Shown here: one piece after another, positions 15,732-24,550 of the stretch
Position numbering within the stretch: the first letter of the stretch is position 1
Layout of the letters: each line of letters begins with the position of its first letter
Source: an uncultured Opitutaceae bacterium
GTDB taxonomy: Bacteria > Verrucomicrobiota > Verrucomicrobiia > Opitutales > Opitutaceae
DNA: 53,073 nucleotides
Direction of reading: 5' to 3'
Assembly (NCBI GenBank): GCA_903862935.1
Contig: CAIOZY010000038.1
Coordinates: forward strand, 1 to 53,073
The notes under the pieces: model-generated
Database searches by the model: none
Seen by the model: the letters and a program-made list of their open reading frames with translations, nothing else
What the model was told of the DNA's origin: nothing
Program-made: the position numbers and the translations under genes

Positions 15732-16676
15732 ATGAGTGACAAGACCAGAAGATTCTCCTCGGTTGCCGTGGTTGGGGCCGGGGCGATCGGCCTGTACTAC
15801 GGGATCCGGCTCGCCCTGGGGGGCGCAGGGGTGCGCTTCCTGATGAGGTCCGACCTCGGGGAGGTTCGGCGCCGGGACTCCGCAATCCTGCGGCTGAAGG
15901 AAGGGGCCTCGGAGCTCAAGCCCGTTCAGGCCTTCGGCTCGGCGGCCGAGATAGGCCCAGTGGACCTGGTCGTCGTCACGCTAAAAACCACCTCAAACGG
16001 GGAACTCGGCAGCCTGCTGCCGCCGCTCATCGGGCCCGAAACAGCGATTCTCACCCTCCAAAACGGGCTCGGAGCAGACGAGCTCCTCGCGACTCTTTTC
16101 GGGGCGGAACGGGTGATGGGGGGCCTGGCGTTCATCGCGTGCAACCGGACGGGCCCTGGCGAGGTCACGTGCTTCCACCCGGGATCGCTGCTGGTCGGGG
16201 AGTTCGGCCGCCCTCCCGGCGAGCGGATCCGCGGTCTGGCAAACCAATTCGAGCAGGCCGGCGTCGCGACCAAAGTGGCCGACAACCTGGAGTCCGCCCG
16301 CTGGCACAAGCTGATCTGGAACGTGCCCTTCAACGGCCTGCCCATTGTGGCCGGCGGCGTTACGACCGACAGGATATGCTCGGACCCGGAGCTTGCGGCC
16401 GAGGCCCGGGCTCTCATGGAGGAGATCCGCGGGGCCGCGGGACGGCTCGGGCACACGATCTCGCCGGAGTTCCTCCGGCGCCAGTTCGCCGTCACCCCCG
16501 GAATGGGGCCGTACCGGCCCTCAAGCCTGATCGACTTTCTTGAGGGGCGCTCGGTGGAGGTGGAGTCGATCTGGGGGGAGCCTCTCCGGAGGGCCCAGGC
16601 CGCCGGGGCTGCCGTGCCCCGGCTCTCGCTGCTCCACGCGCTGCTCAAGAGCCTCGACCACCGACCCAAAGATTAG
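15732..16676 (+). CDS. panE: 2-dehydropantoate 2-reductase family protein
   Basis: The 314-aa protein has an N-terminal Rossmann fold with VVGAGAIGLYYG, followed by VVTLKTTSN and the LQNGLGAD motif. The C-terminal ApbA domain has the catalytic-Lys region SARWHKLIWNVPFNGLP. Canonical members reduce ketopantoate with NADPH for pantothenate and CoA synthesis; paralogues act on other 2-oxo acids, so the exact substrate is not certain. Length is typical. It is divergent from dapL and 36 bp upstream of the first M13 protease gene. Confidence 0.85.
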   Translation: MSDKTRRFSSVAVVGAGAIGLYYGIRLALGGAGVRFLMRSDLGEVRRRDSAILRLKEGASELKPVQAFGSAAEIGPVDLVVVTLKTTSNGELGSLLPPLIGPETAILTLQNGLGADELLATLFGAERVMGGLAFIACNRTGPGEVTCFHPGSLLVGEFGRPPGERIRGLANQFEQAGVATKVADNLESARWHKLIWNVPFNGLPIVAGGVTTDRICSDPELAAEARALMEEIRGAAGRLGHTISPEFLRRQFAVTPGMGPYRPSSLIDFLEGRSVEVESIWGEPLRRAQAAGAAVPRLSLLHALLKSLDHRPKD

Positions 16677-16712
16677 GGTGGCAATCGCCGGGCCTGCGAT
16701 TAATTCGCCCCC

Positions 16713-18719
16713 ATGGTCAAAACGGTCCTGGCGGCATGCGCCGCCCTCGCGCTGTGCGGCATTGCCCGGGCAGCATTCCTCCCCGACAACTTCGACCCTT
16801 CGGTTAAGCCGCAGGACGACTTTTACCGCTATGTGAATGGCGGATGGATCAAAAAGACGAAGTTTCCCACCGGCTACACCCGCTGGGGATCCTTTGACGA
16901 GCTCCAGGAGCGAAACGAGGAGGCCCTGCACCTGCTCTGCCAGCGCGCCTCGGCCCAGGACAACCACGCCGCCGCCGTCGAGCGGATGGTCGGCGACTTC
17001 TTCTCGAGCGGCATGGACGAGGCTACCATCAACGATGCGGGGGTCTCCCCACTGCGCTTCGAGCTGGACCGGATCGACGCGGTGAAGACCCCGGCGGGGG
17101 TTCTGGTCGAACTCGCCCACCTGCACTCCCTCGGCGTGTCCGCCGGTTTCGCTTTCTCAAGCGGAGCCGACGACAAGGACAGCACCCGCGAGATCGCGCA
17201 GCTGTACCAGGGGGGCCTGGGCCTGCCCGAGCGCGACTACTACTTCCGGGACGACCCGAAGTCCAAACAGCTGCGCGAGCGCTATGTGGCCCACGTGGCG
17301 CGGATGCTGGAGCTGCTGGGCGATACCCCCCAGGCCTCGCAGGCAGGCGCCCAGGCGGTCCTCAAGCTCGAGACCACCCTGGCCCAGGGCTCCCTTCCCC
17401 GCGTCGCGCTCCGGAACCCCTACGCGAGCTACCACAAGATGACCCTCGAGAAGGCCTCGTCGATCGCCCCCGGGATCGACTGGAAGCTCTACTTCGAGCA
17501 GACCTCCGCGCCGAAGTTCGACACGCTCAACTTCGCCCACCCCGACTTCTTCAAGGGGTTCGCCGCGGCCCTGGCCCAGACCCCGGTCGGAGACTGGCGC
17601 ACCTACATGCGCTGGCATCTGGTCCGGACTTACGCCCCTTACCTGAACGAGGCGTTCTTCCGGGAGAATTTCGCCTTCTACGAGACGACCCTGTCCGGGG
17701 CGGAGGCGCCCAAACCCCGCTGGCAGAGGGTTGTCGCAACGATCGACGGGTGCATCGGGGAGGCCCTCGGGCAGCTCTATGTCGCCGAGTACTTCCCCCC
17801 CGAAGCCAAGGCTCGTGCCCTGGAGTTGGTCGGCAATCTCCGAGCGGCCCTTCACGACCGGATCCAGACCCTGGAGTGGATGGACGGGCCGACGCGGGCG
17901 AAGGCGCAGGCCAAGCTCGACGCCTTCACGGTCAAGATCGGCTATCCCGACAAGTGGCGTGACTACAGCACCCTCATCATCGACCGGGGACCCTATGTCC
18001 TGAACGTCCTGCGCTCAAACGCCTTTGAAGTGCGCCGCAGGCTTTCCAAGATCGGCGGCCTCGTCGACCGGAGCGAGTGGGGTATGACCCCGTCGACGGT
18101 CAACGCCTACTACCGGCCGAGCGCCAACGAGATCGTGTTTCCGGCCGGCATCCTTCAGCCGCCCTTCTTCGACGCAAAGGCCGACGACGCGGTCAACTAC
18201 GGCGGCATCGGCGCGGTCATCGGCCACGAGATGACCCATGGCTACGACGACTCCGGGCGGCAGTTCGACGGCCAGGGCAACCTCACCGACTGGTGGACCG
18301 TCGACAGCGCCGCCCGCTTCAAGACCAGGGCCGGGGCTATCGTCAAGCAATACAACGGGTTCTACGTCTTCCCGGACCTCCATGTGAACGGCGAACTCAC
18401 CCAGGGCGAGAACATCGCCGACCTGGGCGGGATCCGCATCGCCTACGCCGCCCTCCAGAAGGCCCTCGCGGGCCGGCCCCACGACGCGATCGCCGGCTTC
18501 ACGCCCGAGCAGCGCTTCTTCCTGAGCTTCGGCTCCCTGTGGGCCGTCCTCTACACGCCCGACCGGATGCGGCTCCAAGTCCACACCAACCCCCATTCGC
18601 CGGGTGAATTCCGGTGCAACGGGACCCTGTCGAACGTGGACGAGTTCGCCGCGGCCTTTGGAGTCCCCGAGGGAGCCCCGATGCGCCGGCCCGCCGCGGA
18701 CCGCGTGACTATCTGGTAA
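16713..18719 (+). CDS. Secreted M13-family zinc metallopeptidase (PepO/neprilysin type), copy 1
   Basis: The 668-aa protein has a signal peptide (ALALCGIARA) followed by the M13 N-terminal signature DPSVKPQDDFYRYVNGGW. The catalytic domain carries HEMTH (His505, Glu506, His509), the third zinc ligand Glu566 in GENIADLGG, the substrate-binding NAYYRP, and ends RPAADRVTIW as in neprilysins. It should cleave peptides in the periplasm or outside the cell. It has no lipobox. Together with the next gene it forms a tandem duplication of similar length, and both probably lie on one transcript (32-bp gap). Confidence 0.93.
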   Translation: MVKTVLAACAALALCGIARAAFLPDNFDPSVKPQDDFYRYVNGGWIKKTKFPTGYTRWGSFDELQERNEEALHLLCQRASAQDNHAAAVERMVGDFFSSGMDEATINDAGVSPLRFELDRIDAVKTPAGVLVELAHLHSLGVSAGFAFSSGADDKDSTREIAQLYQGGLGLPERDYYFRDDPKSKQLRERYVAHVARMLELLGDTPQASQAGAQAVLKLETTLAQGSLPRVALRNPYASYHKMTLEKASSIAPGIDWKLYFEQTSAPKFDTLNFAHPDFFKGFAAALAQTPVGDWRTYMRWHLVRTYAPYLNEAFFRENFAFYETTLSGAEAPKPRWQRVVATIDGCIGEALGQLYVAEYFPPEAKARALELVGNLRAALHDRIQTLEWMDGPTRAKAQAKLDAFTVKIGYPDKWRDYSTLIIDRGPYVLNVLRSNAFEVRRRLSKIGGLVDRSEWGMTPSTVNAYYRPSANEIVFPAGILQPPFFDAKADDAVNYGGIGAVIGHEMTHGYDDSGRQFDGQGNLTDWWTVDSAARFKTRAGAIVKQYNGFYVFPDLHVNGELTQGENIADLGGIRIAYAALQKALAGRPHDAIAGFTPEQRFFLSFGSLWAVLYTPDRMRLQVHTNPHSPGEFRCNGTLSNVDEFAAAFGVPEGAPMRRPAADRVTIW

Positions 18720-18751
18720 CACACTCACCCCAAATCGGTTTTCTTAGACCC

Positions 18752-20752
18752 ATGCATCACAAGCACACCACCCTGCTCCTGGCGCTGTTCGCAGCCGGAC
18801 TCGCCCGCGCCGCCATCGAGCCCGCTAACCTCGACCCCTCGGTTAAGCCAGGGGACGATTTTTACCGGTACGCCAACGGCGGCTGGATGAAAAAAAACCC
18901 GGTGCCGGCCGCTTACAGCGCCTGGGGCGCCTTTTACGAGCGCGACCTCGAGAACCGCGAGGATCTCCACACGATCCTTGAGGGGACCGCCAAGGCCAAG
19001 GGCGCAACCGGCCTTGAGCAACAGGTGGGCGACTTCTACGCGAGCGGCATGGACGAGGCGGCCGTGAACGCGGCTGGCATCGCGCCGGTCGAGCCTGAAC
19101 TCGCCAAGATCGCGGCTCTCCGCTCCGCAGGCGAGCTTCCGGCCGCTGTGGGGCACATGCACCGGCTGGGCTCAGGGGCCCTTTTCTCCTTCGGTTCCGA
19201 GCAGGACCCCAAGAACAGCACGATGGTGATCGGCGCCGGGGGCCAGGGAGGCCTCGGCATGCCGGATCGCGACTACTACCTGCGCGTGGATGCGAAGTCG
19301 GCCGAGCTGAGGCGCCAGTACGCCGAGCACGTCGCCCGGATGCTCGAACTGTCTGGCACGCCGAAGGCCGAGACCCAGGCGGACGCCCAGACCGTCATGC
19401 GGATTGAGACCGCCCTCGCGAAGGCATCGAAGACCAACGTCGACCTGCGCGACCCGGTGGCCAACTACCACAAGACGACGCAGGCCGAGCTCCAGAAGCT
19501 CACGCCTCACTTCGATTGGAATGCCTACTTCACCTCGGTCGGGCTCGCCAACCCCGGCGACATCGACGTCGGGCAGCCGGAGTTCTTCAAGGGCATGGAC
19601 GAGATGATTGGCACGGTGGGAATCGCCGACTGGAAGGTGTACCTGCGCTGGCACCTGGTCCACGCGGTGGCCCCGTACCTGAGCCAGTCGTTTGTCGACG
19701 AGAACTTCGCCTTCTACGGCAAGGCCCTCACCGGGACGCCCAAGTTAAAGGAGCGCTGGAAGCGGGTGCTCGCCCGCGTCGACGGATCCGTCGGCGAGGC
19801 CTTGGGCCAGCTCTACGTCGCAAGGTACTTTCCGCCAGAGTCCAAGGCGCGGATGCTCGCCCTGGTCGGCAATCTCCGGGCCGAACTGCGCGACCGCATC
19901 CAGCACCTGGCCTGGATGGACGAGCCCACGCGGGCGAGGGCTCTCGGCAAGCTGGACGCCTTCGGGGTTAAGATAGGCTACCCCGACAAGTGGATCGACT
20001 ACAGCAAGCTGCGGGTTGACCGCGGCTCGTACGTCATGAACGTCCTGCGCGCGAATGAGTTCAACATCCAGCGCGACCTGGACAAGGTCGGCAAGCCGAA
20101 GGACCGCACGGAATGGGGCATGACCCCGCCGACCGTGAACGCCTACTACGACCCGACGATGAACGAGATCGTCTTCCCCGCGGGGATCCTGAGGCCACCG
20201 TTCTTCGACGCGAAGGCCGACGACGCCGTAAACTACGGCGGGATAGGCACCGTGATCGGCCACGAGATGACCCACGGCTTCGACGACGAGGGGCGCCAGT
20301 TCGACGCCCACGGCAACCTTGACGACTGGTGGACCAAGGAGAGCGCGGAGCGCTTCACGGCCCGCTCAGGGGCGGTCATCAGGCAGTTCAACGCCTGCCA
20401 CGTCTTCCCCGACCTGACCGTCAACGGAAGCCTGACCCAAGGCGAGAACATCGCCGACTTGGGCGGGGTCAAGATCGCCTACGCCGCGCTCCAGCGTGCC
20501 CTCGGCGGCAAGCGCGAGGTGATCGCGGGATTCACTCCCGAACAGCGCTTCTTCCTGAGCTTCGCCACGGTCTGGAGGGAGAACATCCGGCCCGAGGCGC
20601 TGCGCCTCCAAGTTAACACCGACCCCCACTCACCGCCGGAATTCCGCGTGAACGTGCCCCTGTCCAACCTGGACGAGTTCGCCGCCGCCTTCCACGTTCC
20701 GGAGGGCGCGCCGATGCGGCGCCCGGCCGCCGACCGGGTTCAGATCTGGTAA
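18752..20752 (+). CDS. Secreted M13-family zinc metallopeptidase, copy 2
   Basis: The 666-aa paralogue of the preceding gene has a signal peptide (LLLALFAAGLARA) and then DPSVKPGDDFYRYANGGWM. Zinc ligands are in HEMTH (His504, His508) and GENIADLGG (Glu565), with NAYYDPTMNEI and the C-terminal RPAADRVQIW. I chose the ATG at 18752 because it begins at the signal peptide; upstream codons in the same frame lie inside the previous gene. The mature halves align along their whole length with many substitutions, indicating an old tandem duplication kept under selection. Different peptide preferences are likely but not visible. Confidence 0.93.
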   Translation: MHHKHTTLLLALFAAGLARAAIEPANLDPSVKPGDDFYRYANGGWMKKNPVPAAYSAWGAFYERDLENREDLHTILEGTAKAKGATGLEQQVGDFYASGMDEAAVNAAGIAPVEPELAKIAALRSAGELPAAVGHMHRLGSGALFSFGSEQDPKNSTMVIGAGGQGGLGMPDRDYYLRVDAKSAELRRQYAEHVARMLELSGTPKAETQADAQTVMRIETALAKASKTNVDLRDPVANYHKTTQAELQKLTPHFDWNAYFTSVGLANPGDIDVGQPEFFKGMDEMIGTVGIADWKVYLRWHLVHAVAPYLSQSFVDENFAFYGKALTGTPKLKERWKRVLARVDGSVGEALGQLYVARYFPPESKARMLALVGNLRAELRDRIQHLAWMDEPTRARALGKLDAFGVKIGYPDKWIDYSKLRVDRGSYVMNVLRANEFNIQRDLDKVGKPKDRTEWGMTPPTVNAYYDPTMNEIVFPAGILRPPFFDAKADDAVNYGGIGTVIGHEMTHGFDDEGRQFDAHGNLDDWWTKESAERFTARSGAVIRQFNACHVFPDLTVNGSLTQGENIADLGGVKIAYAALQRALGGKREVIAGFTPEQRFFLSFATVWRENIRPEALRLQVNTDPHSPPEFRVNVPLSNLDEFAAAFHVPEGAPMRRPAADRVQIW

Positions 20753-20768
20753 GGGCCGGGCCCGAGGC

Positions 20769-21572
20769 CTAGACCCTCTCGTTCACCACGGGGTTCGTGA
20801 GGGTCCCGATCTTCTCTATCTCGACCGACACCGTGTCGCCGGCCTTCATGAAGACCGGCGGCTTGCGGGCGAAGCCGACGCCGTGGGGCGTCCCGGTGAG
20901 GATCAGAGTCCCCGGGAGCAGCGTCTTGCTGCCGCTCAGGAACTCGATCAGGGTCGCCACGTCGAAGACCATGTCGTTGGTGTTGCAGTCCTGCATCACC
21001 TGGCCATTGAGGACCGTCTTGATCTGAAGCGCGTTCGGGTTGGGGATCTCGTCCCGGGTCACCAAGACCGGCCCCAACGGGCAGAACGTGTCGAAGCTCT
21101 TGCTCTGGCAGAACTGGCCGCCGCCCCACTTCTGCTGCCAGTCGCGGGCGGACACGTCGTTTGCGGCCGTGTAGCCAAAGACGTAGTCGAGCGCCTTCTC
21201 GCGCGGGACATTCTTGCACCGCTTGCCGATGACGACCGCCAGCTCGCACTCCCAGTCGACCTCATGGCTCGCGAGCTTAACCGGCAGCTCGATCGGGTCG
21301 CCCGGATTTTGCAGGCAGGTCGTGCTCTTCAGAAACAGCATGGGCCGCTCCGGGACGCCCTTTCCTCCCTCGGCCGCGTGCTTTCGGTAGTTCAGGCCGA
21401 TCGCGAGGATGTTCGGCGGGGAGAGCGGGGCAAGGATCTTGCCCGGTTTGACGACCTTGTCGGTGACTCGGGCGCCGGCGAAGATGTCGCCGGCGATTTC
21501 ACGGGCCGAGCCGTCGGGCTGGAGCGCGGCGTAGGCCGGCCCGCCCGGGGCGAGGTGACGGATGATTTTCAT
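20769..21572 (-). CDS. Fumarylacetoacetate hydrolase (FAH) fold family enzyme
   Basis: The 267-aa cytosolic enzyme has the FAH C-terminal domain: GLNYRKHAAE, the metal-site region EVDWECELAVVIGK, GYTAANDVSARDWQ and LTGTPHGVGF. Relatives hydrolyse acylpyruvates such as fumarylpyruvate, decarboxylate oxaloacetate, or act in aromatic-ring catabolism. No ring-cleavage genes are nearby, so a housekeeping acylpyruvase or oxaloacetate decarboxylase role is as likely. It lies 21 bp downstream of gcvP on the same strand and converges on the M13 gene. Confidence 0.85.
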   Translation of the reverse strand: MKIIRHLAPGGPAYAALQPDGSAREIAGDIFAGARVTDKVVKPGKILAPLSPPNILAIGLNYRKHAAEGGKGVPERPMLFLKSTTCLQNPGDPIELPVKLASHEVDWECELAVVIGKRCKNVPREKALDYVFGYTAANDVSARDWQQKWGGGQFCQSKSFDTFCPLGPVLVTRDEIPNPNALQIKTVLNGQVMQDCNTNDMVFDVATLIEFLSGSKTLLPGTLILTGTPHGVGFARKPPVFMKAGDTVSVEIEKIGTLTNPVVNERV

Positions 21573-21593
21573 AGGGAAGGAAGGAGATGGGGG

Positions 21594-24431
21594 CTACTTC
21601 GCCCCGTCCGCGTAGGCATCCATGCCCGCGCACGAGCAGACGAGGTTTCGGTCCCCGTAGACATTGTCAACCCGGCCCACGGCCGGCCAGAACTTTGCCT
21701 CGCGCGTCCACGGCGCCGGAAAGGCGCCAAGTTCCCGCGGATACGGCCGGTCCCAGGTGTCGGCGCACACGGCCCGAGCGGTGTGAGGGGCGTGTTTGAG
21801 CGGGTTGTTGGCGGGGTCGGCTGAGCCCCCCGCCACCGCCTCCATCTCGCCGTGGATCGACACCATCGCGTCGCAGAAGCGGTCGAGCTCGTGCTTGGTC
21901 TCGCTCTCCGTGGGCTCGATCATGAAGGTGCCCGGGACCGGGAAGGACATGGTCGGGGCGTGGTAGCCGTAGTCGATGAGCCGCTTGGCCGCGTCCTCGA
22001 CCTCGATTCCGAATTTCTTCCAGGCCCGCAGGTCGACGATGCACTCGTGGGCGACCAGGCCCCCGGCCCCGCGGTAGAGCACGGGGAAGTAGCCGTCGAG
22101 GCGCTTGGCAACGTAGTTTGCGTTGAGGATTGCCGCCTTGGTCGCGGCCGCGAGCCCGTCGGGGCCCATCATGCGGATGTACATCCAGGAGATAGGCAGG
22201 ATCGACGCCGAGCCCCAGGCCGCCGCCGAGACCGCCCCCACCCCCGGGGAGCTCACCGGGTGCCCGGGCAGGAAGGGGGCAAGGTGGGAGGCGACGGCAA
22301 TCGGTCCCACGCCCGGACCGCCCCCGCCGTGGGGGATGCAGAAGGTCTTGTGAAGATTGAGGTGGCAGACATCGGCGCCGATGCGGCCCGGGGAGGTGAG
22401 GCCTATCTGGGCGTTGAGGTTAGCCCCGTCCATGTAGACCTGGCCACCGTGGGCGTGGATCACCGCGCAGATGTCTTTGATCGAACCCTCGAAGACCCCG
22501 TGGGTCGACGGATAGGTCACCATGAGGGCCGCCAGGTCCGAGGCGTTGGCCTGGGCCTTGGCCTTCAGGTCCTCAACGTCGATGTTGCCCTGGGCGTCGC
22601 AGGCGACTGGCACGACCCTCAGGCCGCACATGGCCGCGCTTGCAGGATTGGTCCCGTGGGCGCTTGTCGGGATCAGGCAGGTGGCGCGCTTCTCCCCGCG
22701 GGATGAGTGGTAGGCCCGTATCGTCAGGAGCCCCGCATACTCGCCCTGGGACCCGGCGTTGGGCTGCAGGGACACGGCGGCGAGCCCGGTGATCTCCGCA
22801 AGCCAGGACTCCAGGTCCCTAAACAGCCTATGGAAGCCCTTGGCCTGGTCGGCCGGAGCGAACGGGTGTAGGCGGCCGAACTCGGGCCAGGAAATCGGAA
22901 GCATCTCGCTGGCGGCGTTCAGCTTCATCGTGCACGAGCCGAGCGAAATCATCGAGTGGCACAGCGAGAGGTCCCGCGATTCGAGCCGCTTGATGTAGCG
23001 CAGCATCTCGTGCTCGGTGTGGTGCCGGTTGAAGACCGCGTGGGCGAGGAAGCCCGAGATCCGGGCGTGGGGCGCGGGGAAGTTCGCCGCCGCGTCCGTC
23101 TCCCTGGGCGACACGCCGAACAGCCCGAGGATCGACGAGACCTCCTCCGAGGTCGTCGTCTCGTCCAGGGATATCCCGACCGTGCGCTCGTCCACGCGCC
23201 TCAGGTTCATTTTCCGGGCCGCCGCCGCAGCGTGGATCCGTCCGGCATCGACATTGCGGACCATGACGGTGTCAAAAATCGGCTCGGTGTTCACCGCGGC
23301 GCCTGCTCGGCGCAGGCCGTCGACCAGCCGCTCCGCAAGGCCCTTCACCCTGCGGGCAATCCGGAGAAGACCCTCCGGCCCGTGGTAGACGGCGTACATC
23401 GAGGCCATGACCGCCAGGAGCACCTGGGCTGTGCAGATGTTGGACGTGGCCTTGTCGCGGCGGATGTGCTGCTCGCGCGTCCCCAGGGCCAGCCTGAGCG
23501 CGGGATCGCCGTGCGAGTCCTTCGAGACCCCCACCAGCCTGCCGGGCATCTGGCGCTTGAAGGCGTCCTTGGTGGCCAGAAAACCCGCGTGCGGGCCGCC
23601 AAACCCCATCGGGACGCCAAAGCGCTGGGCTGAGCCGACAGCGGCATCCGCACCGAACTCACCCGGAGGCCTCAAAAGCGCGAGCGACAACAGGTCCGCT
23701 GCCGCGACGCACAGGGCGCCCGCCGCGTGGGCCTTCTCAAAGAAGGGGGCAAAGTCGTGCACCGAACCGGTCGTGTCCGGGTACTGCACAAGGACCCCGA
23801 AGCAGCCCGGACCCGGGGAAAACTTCCGGTGGTCGCCGACTGCGACCTCAATTCCCAGGGGCTTGGCCCGGGTCCTGACGACATCGATGGTCTGGGGATG
23901 GCAGCCGTCCGACACGAAGAACTCCCTGCGGGCTGCGCCGGACCCATCCTTCAGCCGGTGGCACATCGTCATCGCCTCGGCGGCCGCGGTCGCCTCGTCC
24001 AGCATCGAGGCGTTGGCGATCTCCAGACCGGTCAGCTCGCAAACCACCGTCTGGAAGTTGAGCAACGCCTCGAGGCGGCCCTGCGAGATTTCCGACTGGT
24101 AGGGGGTGTACGCGGTGTACCAGGCCGGGTTCTCGAAGATCGTCCGCTGGATGACCGCCGGGGTAGCCGTGTCGTAGTAGCCCTGCCCGATGAAGCTGCG
24201 GAAAATCCGGTTCTCACCGGCTATCCCACGCAGCTCGGCCAGGGCCTCGCTTTCGCCGACGGCCGCCGGCAGGCGCAGAGCGCCCCCGCGGATCTGAGCC
24301 GGGACAGTCGCCGCGACCAGATCGTCGACCGAAGCATAGCCCAAAAGCCCGAGCATCTCCGCCGTGGCTTTGGTGTCGTCACCGAGGTGCCGGCGGGCGA
24401 ACGAGTCGGAGGGTTCGAAGGGATCGGCCAT
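21594..24431 (-). CDS. gcvP: Glycine dehydrogenase (decarboxylating), P protein of the glycine cleavage system
   Basis: This 945-aa PLP enzyme is the large single-chain P protein that decarboxylates glycine and passes the aminomethyl group to lipoyl-GcvH. The N-terminus FARRHLGDD is typical, the PLP Lys695 lies in [18 protein letters not shown], and both homologous halves are present, so it is the fused form rather than GcvPA/GcvPB. I chose the ATG at 24431 because it precedes the conserved FARRHLG segment directly; an ATG at 24467 adds 12 doubtful residues. gcvT and gcvH are not in the window. I looked for a glycine riboswitch in the 119-bp upstream region and saw none. Confidence 0.95.
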   Translation of the reverse strand: MADPFEPSDSFARRHLGDDTKATAEMLGLLGYASVDDLVAATVPAQIRGGALRLPAAVGESEALAELRGIAGENRIFRSFIGQGYYDTATPAVIQRTIFENPAWYTAYTPYQSEISQGRLEALLNFQTVVCELTGLEIANASMLDEATAAAEAMTMCHRLKDGSGAARREFFVSDGCHPQTIDVVRTRAKPLGIEVAVGDHRKFSPGPGCFGVLVQYPDTTGSVHDFAPFFEKAHAAGALCVAAADLLSLALLRPPGEFGADAAVGSAQRFGVPMGFGGPHAGFLATKDAFKRQMPGRLVGVSKDSHGDPALRLALGTREQHIRRDKATSNICTAQVLLAVMASMYAVYHGPEGLLRIARRVKGLAERLVDGLRRAGAAVNTEPIFDTVMVRNVDAGRIHAAAAARKMNLRRVDERTVGISLDETTTSEEVSSILGLFGVSPRETDAAANFPAPHARISGFLAHAVFNRHHTEHEMLRYIKRLESRDLSLCHSMISLGSCTMKLNAASEMLPISWPEFGRLHPFAPADQAKGFHRLFRDLESWLAEITGLAAVSLQPNAGSQGEYAGLLTIRAYHSSRGEKRATCLIPTSAHGTNPASAAMCGLRVVPVACDAQGNIDVEDLKAKAQANASDLAALMVTYPSTHGVFEGSIKDICAVIHAHGGQVYMDGANLNAQIGLTSPGRIGADVCHLNLHKTFCIPHGGGGPGVGPIAVASHLAPFLPGHPVSSPGVGAVSAAAWGSASILPISWMYIRMMGPDGLAAATKAAILNANYVAKRLDGYFPVLYRGAGGLVAHECIVDLRAWKKFGIEVEDAAKRLIDYGYHAPTMSFPVPGTFMIEPTESETKHELDRFCDAMVSIHGEMEAVAGGSADPANNPLKHAPHTARAVCADTWDRPYPRELGAFPAPWTREAKFWPAVGRVDNVYGDRNLVCSCAGMDAYADGAK

Positions 24432-24550
24432 ACCCTCGGACGGTATGCGCGGCCGGGGGGCGCGCAACCGAGATTTGCGTGGCCTCGGGGGGGCTGGGGG
24501 GCCCTGTAAAAAGGATTTGAATCCGCCAAGTGTTCCTTAGGGTTCCCCCC

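Noticed and set aside
20753-20768. Terminator between the second M13 gene and the FAH gene
   Set aside because: Only a short GGCC/GGCC inverted pair within 16 bp and no T-run; too weak to call.
24500-24540. tRNA fragment, from GGATTTGAATCC resembling a T-arm
   Set aside because: The stem has only four pairs and no acceptor, D-arm or anticodon arm can be found around it.
24432-24550. Glycine riboswitch upstream of gcvP
   Set aside because: The 119-bp gap lacks the conserved tandem aptamer motifs and is too short for the usual tandem form.
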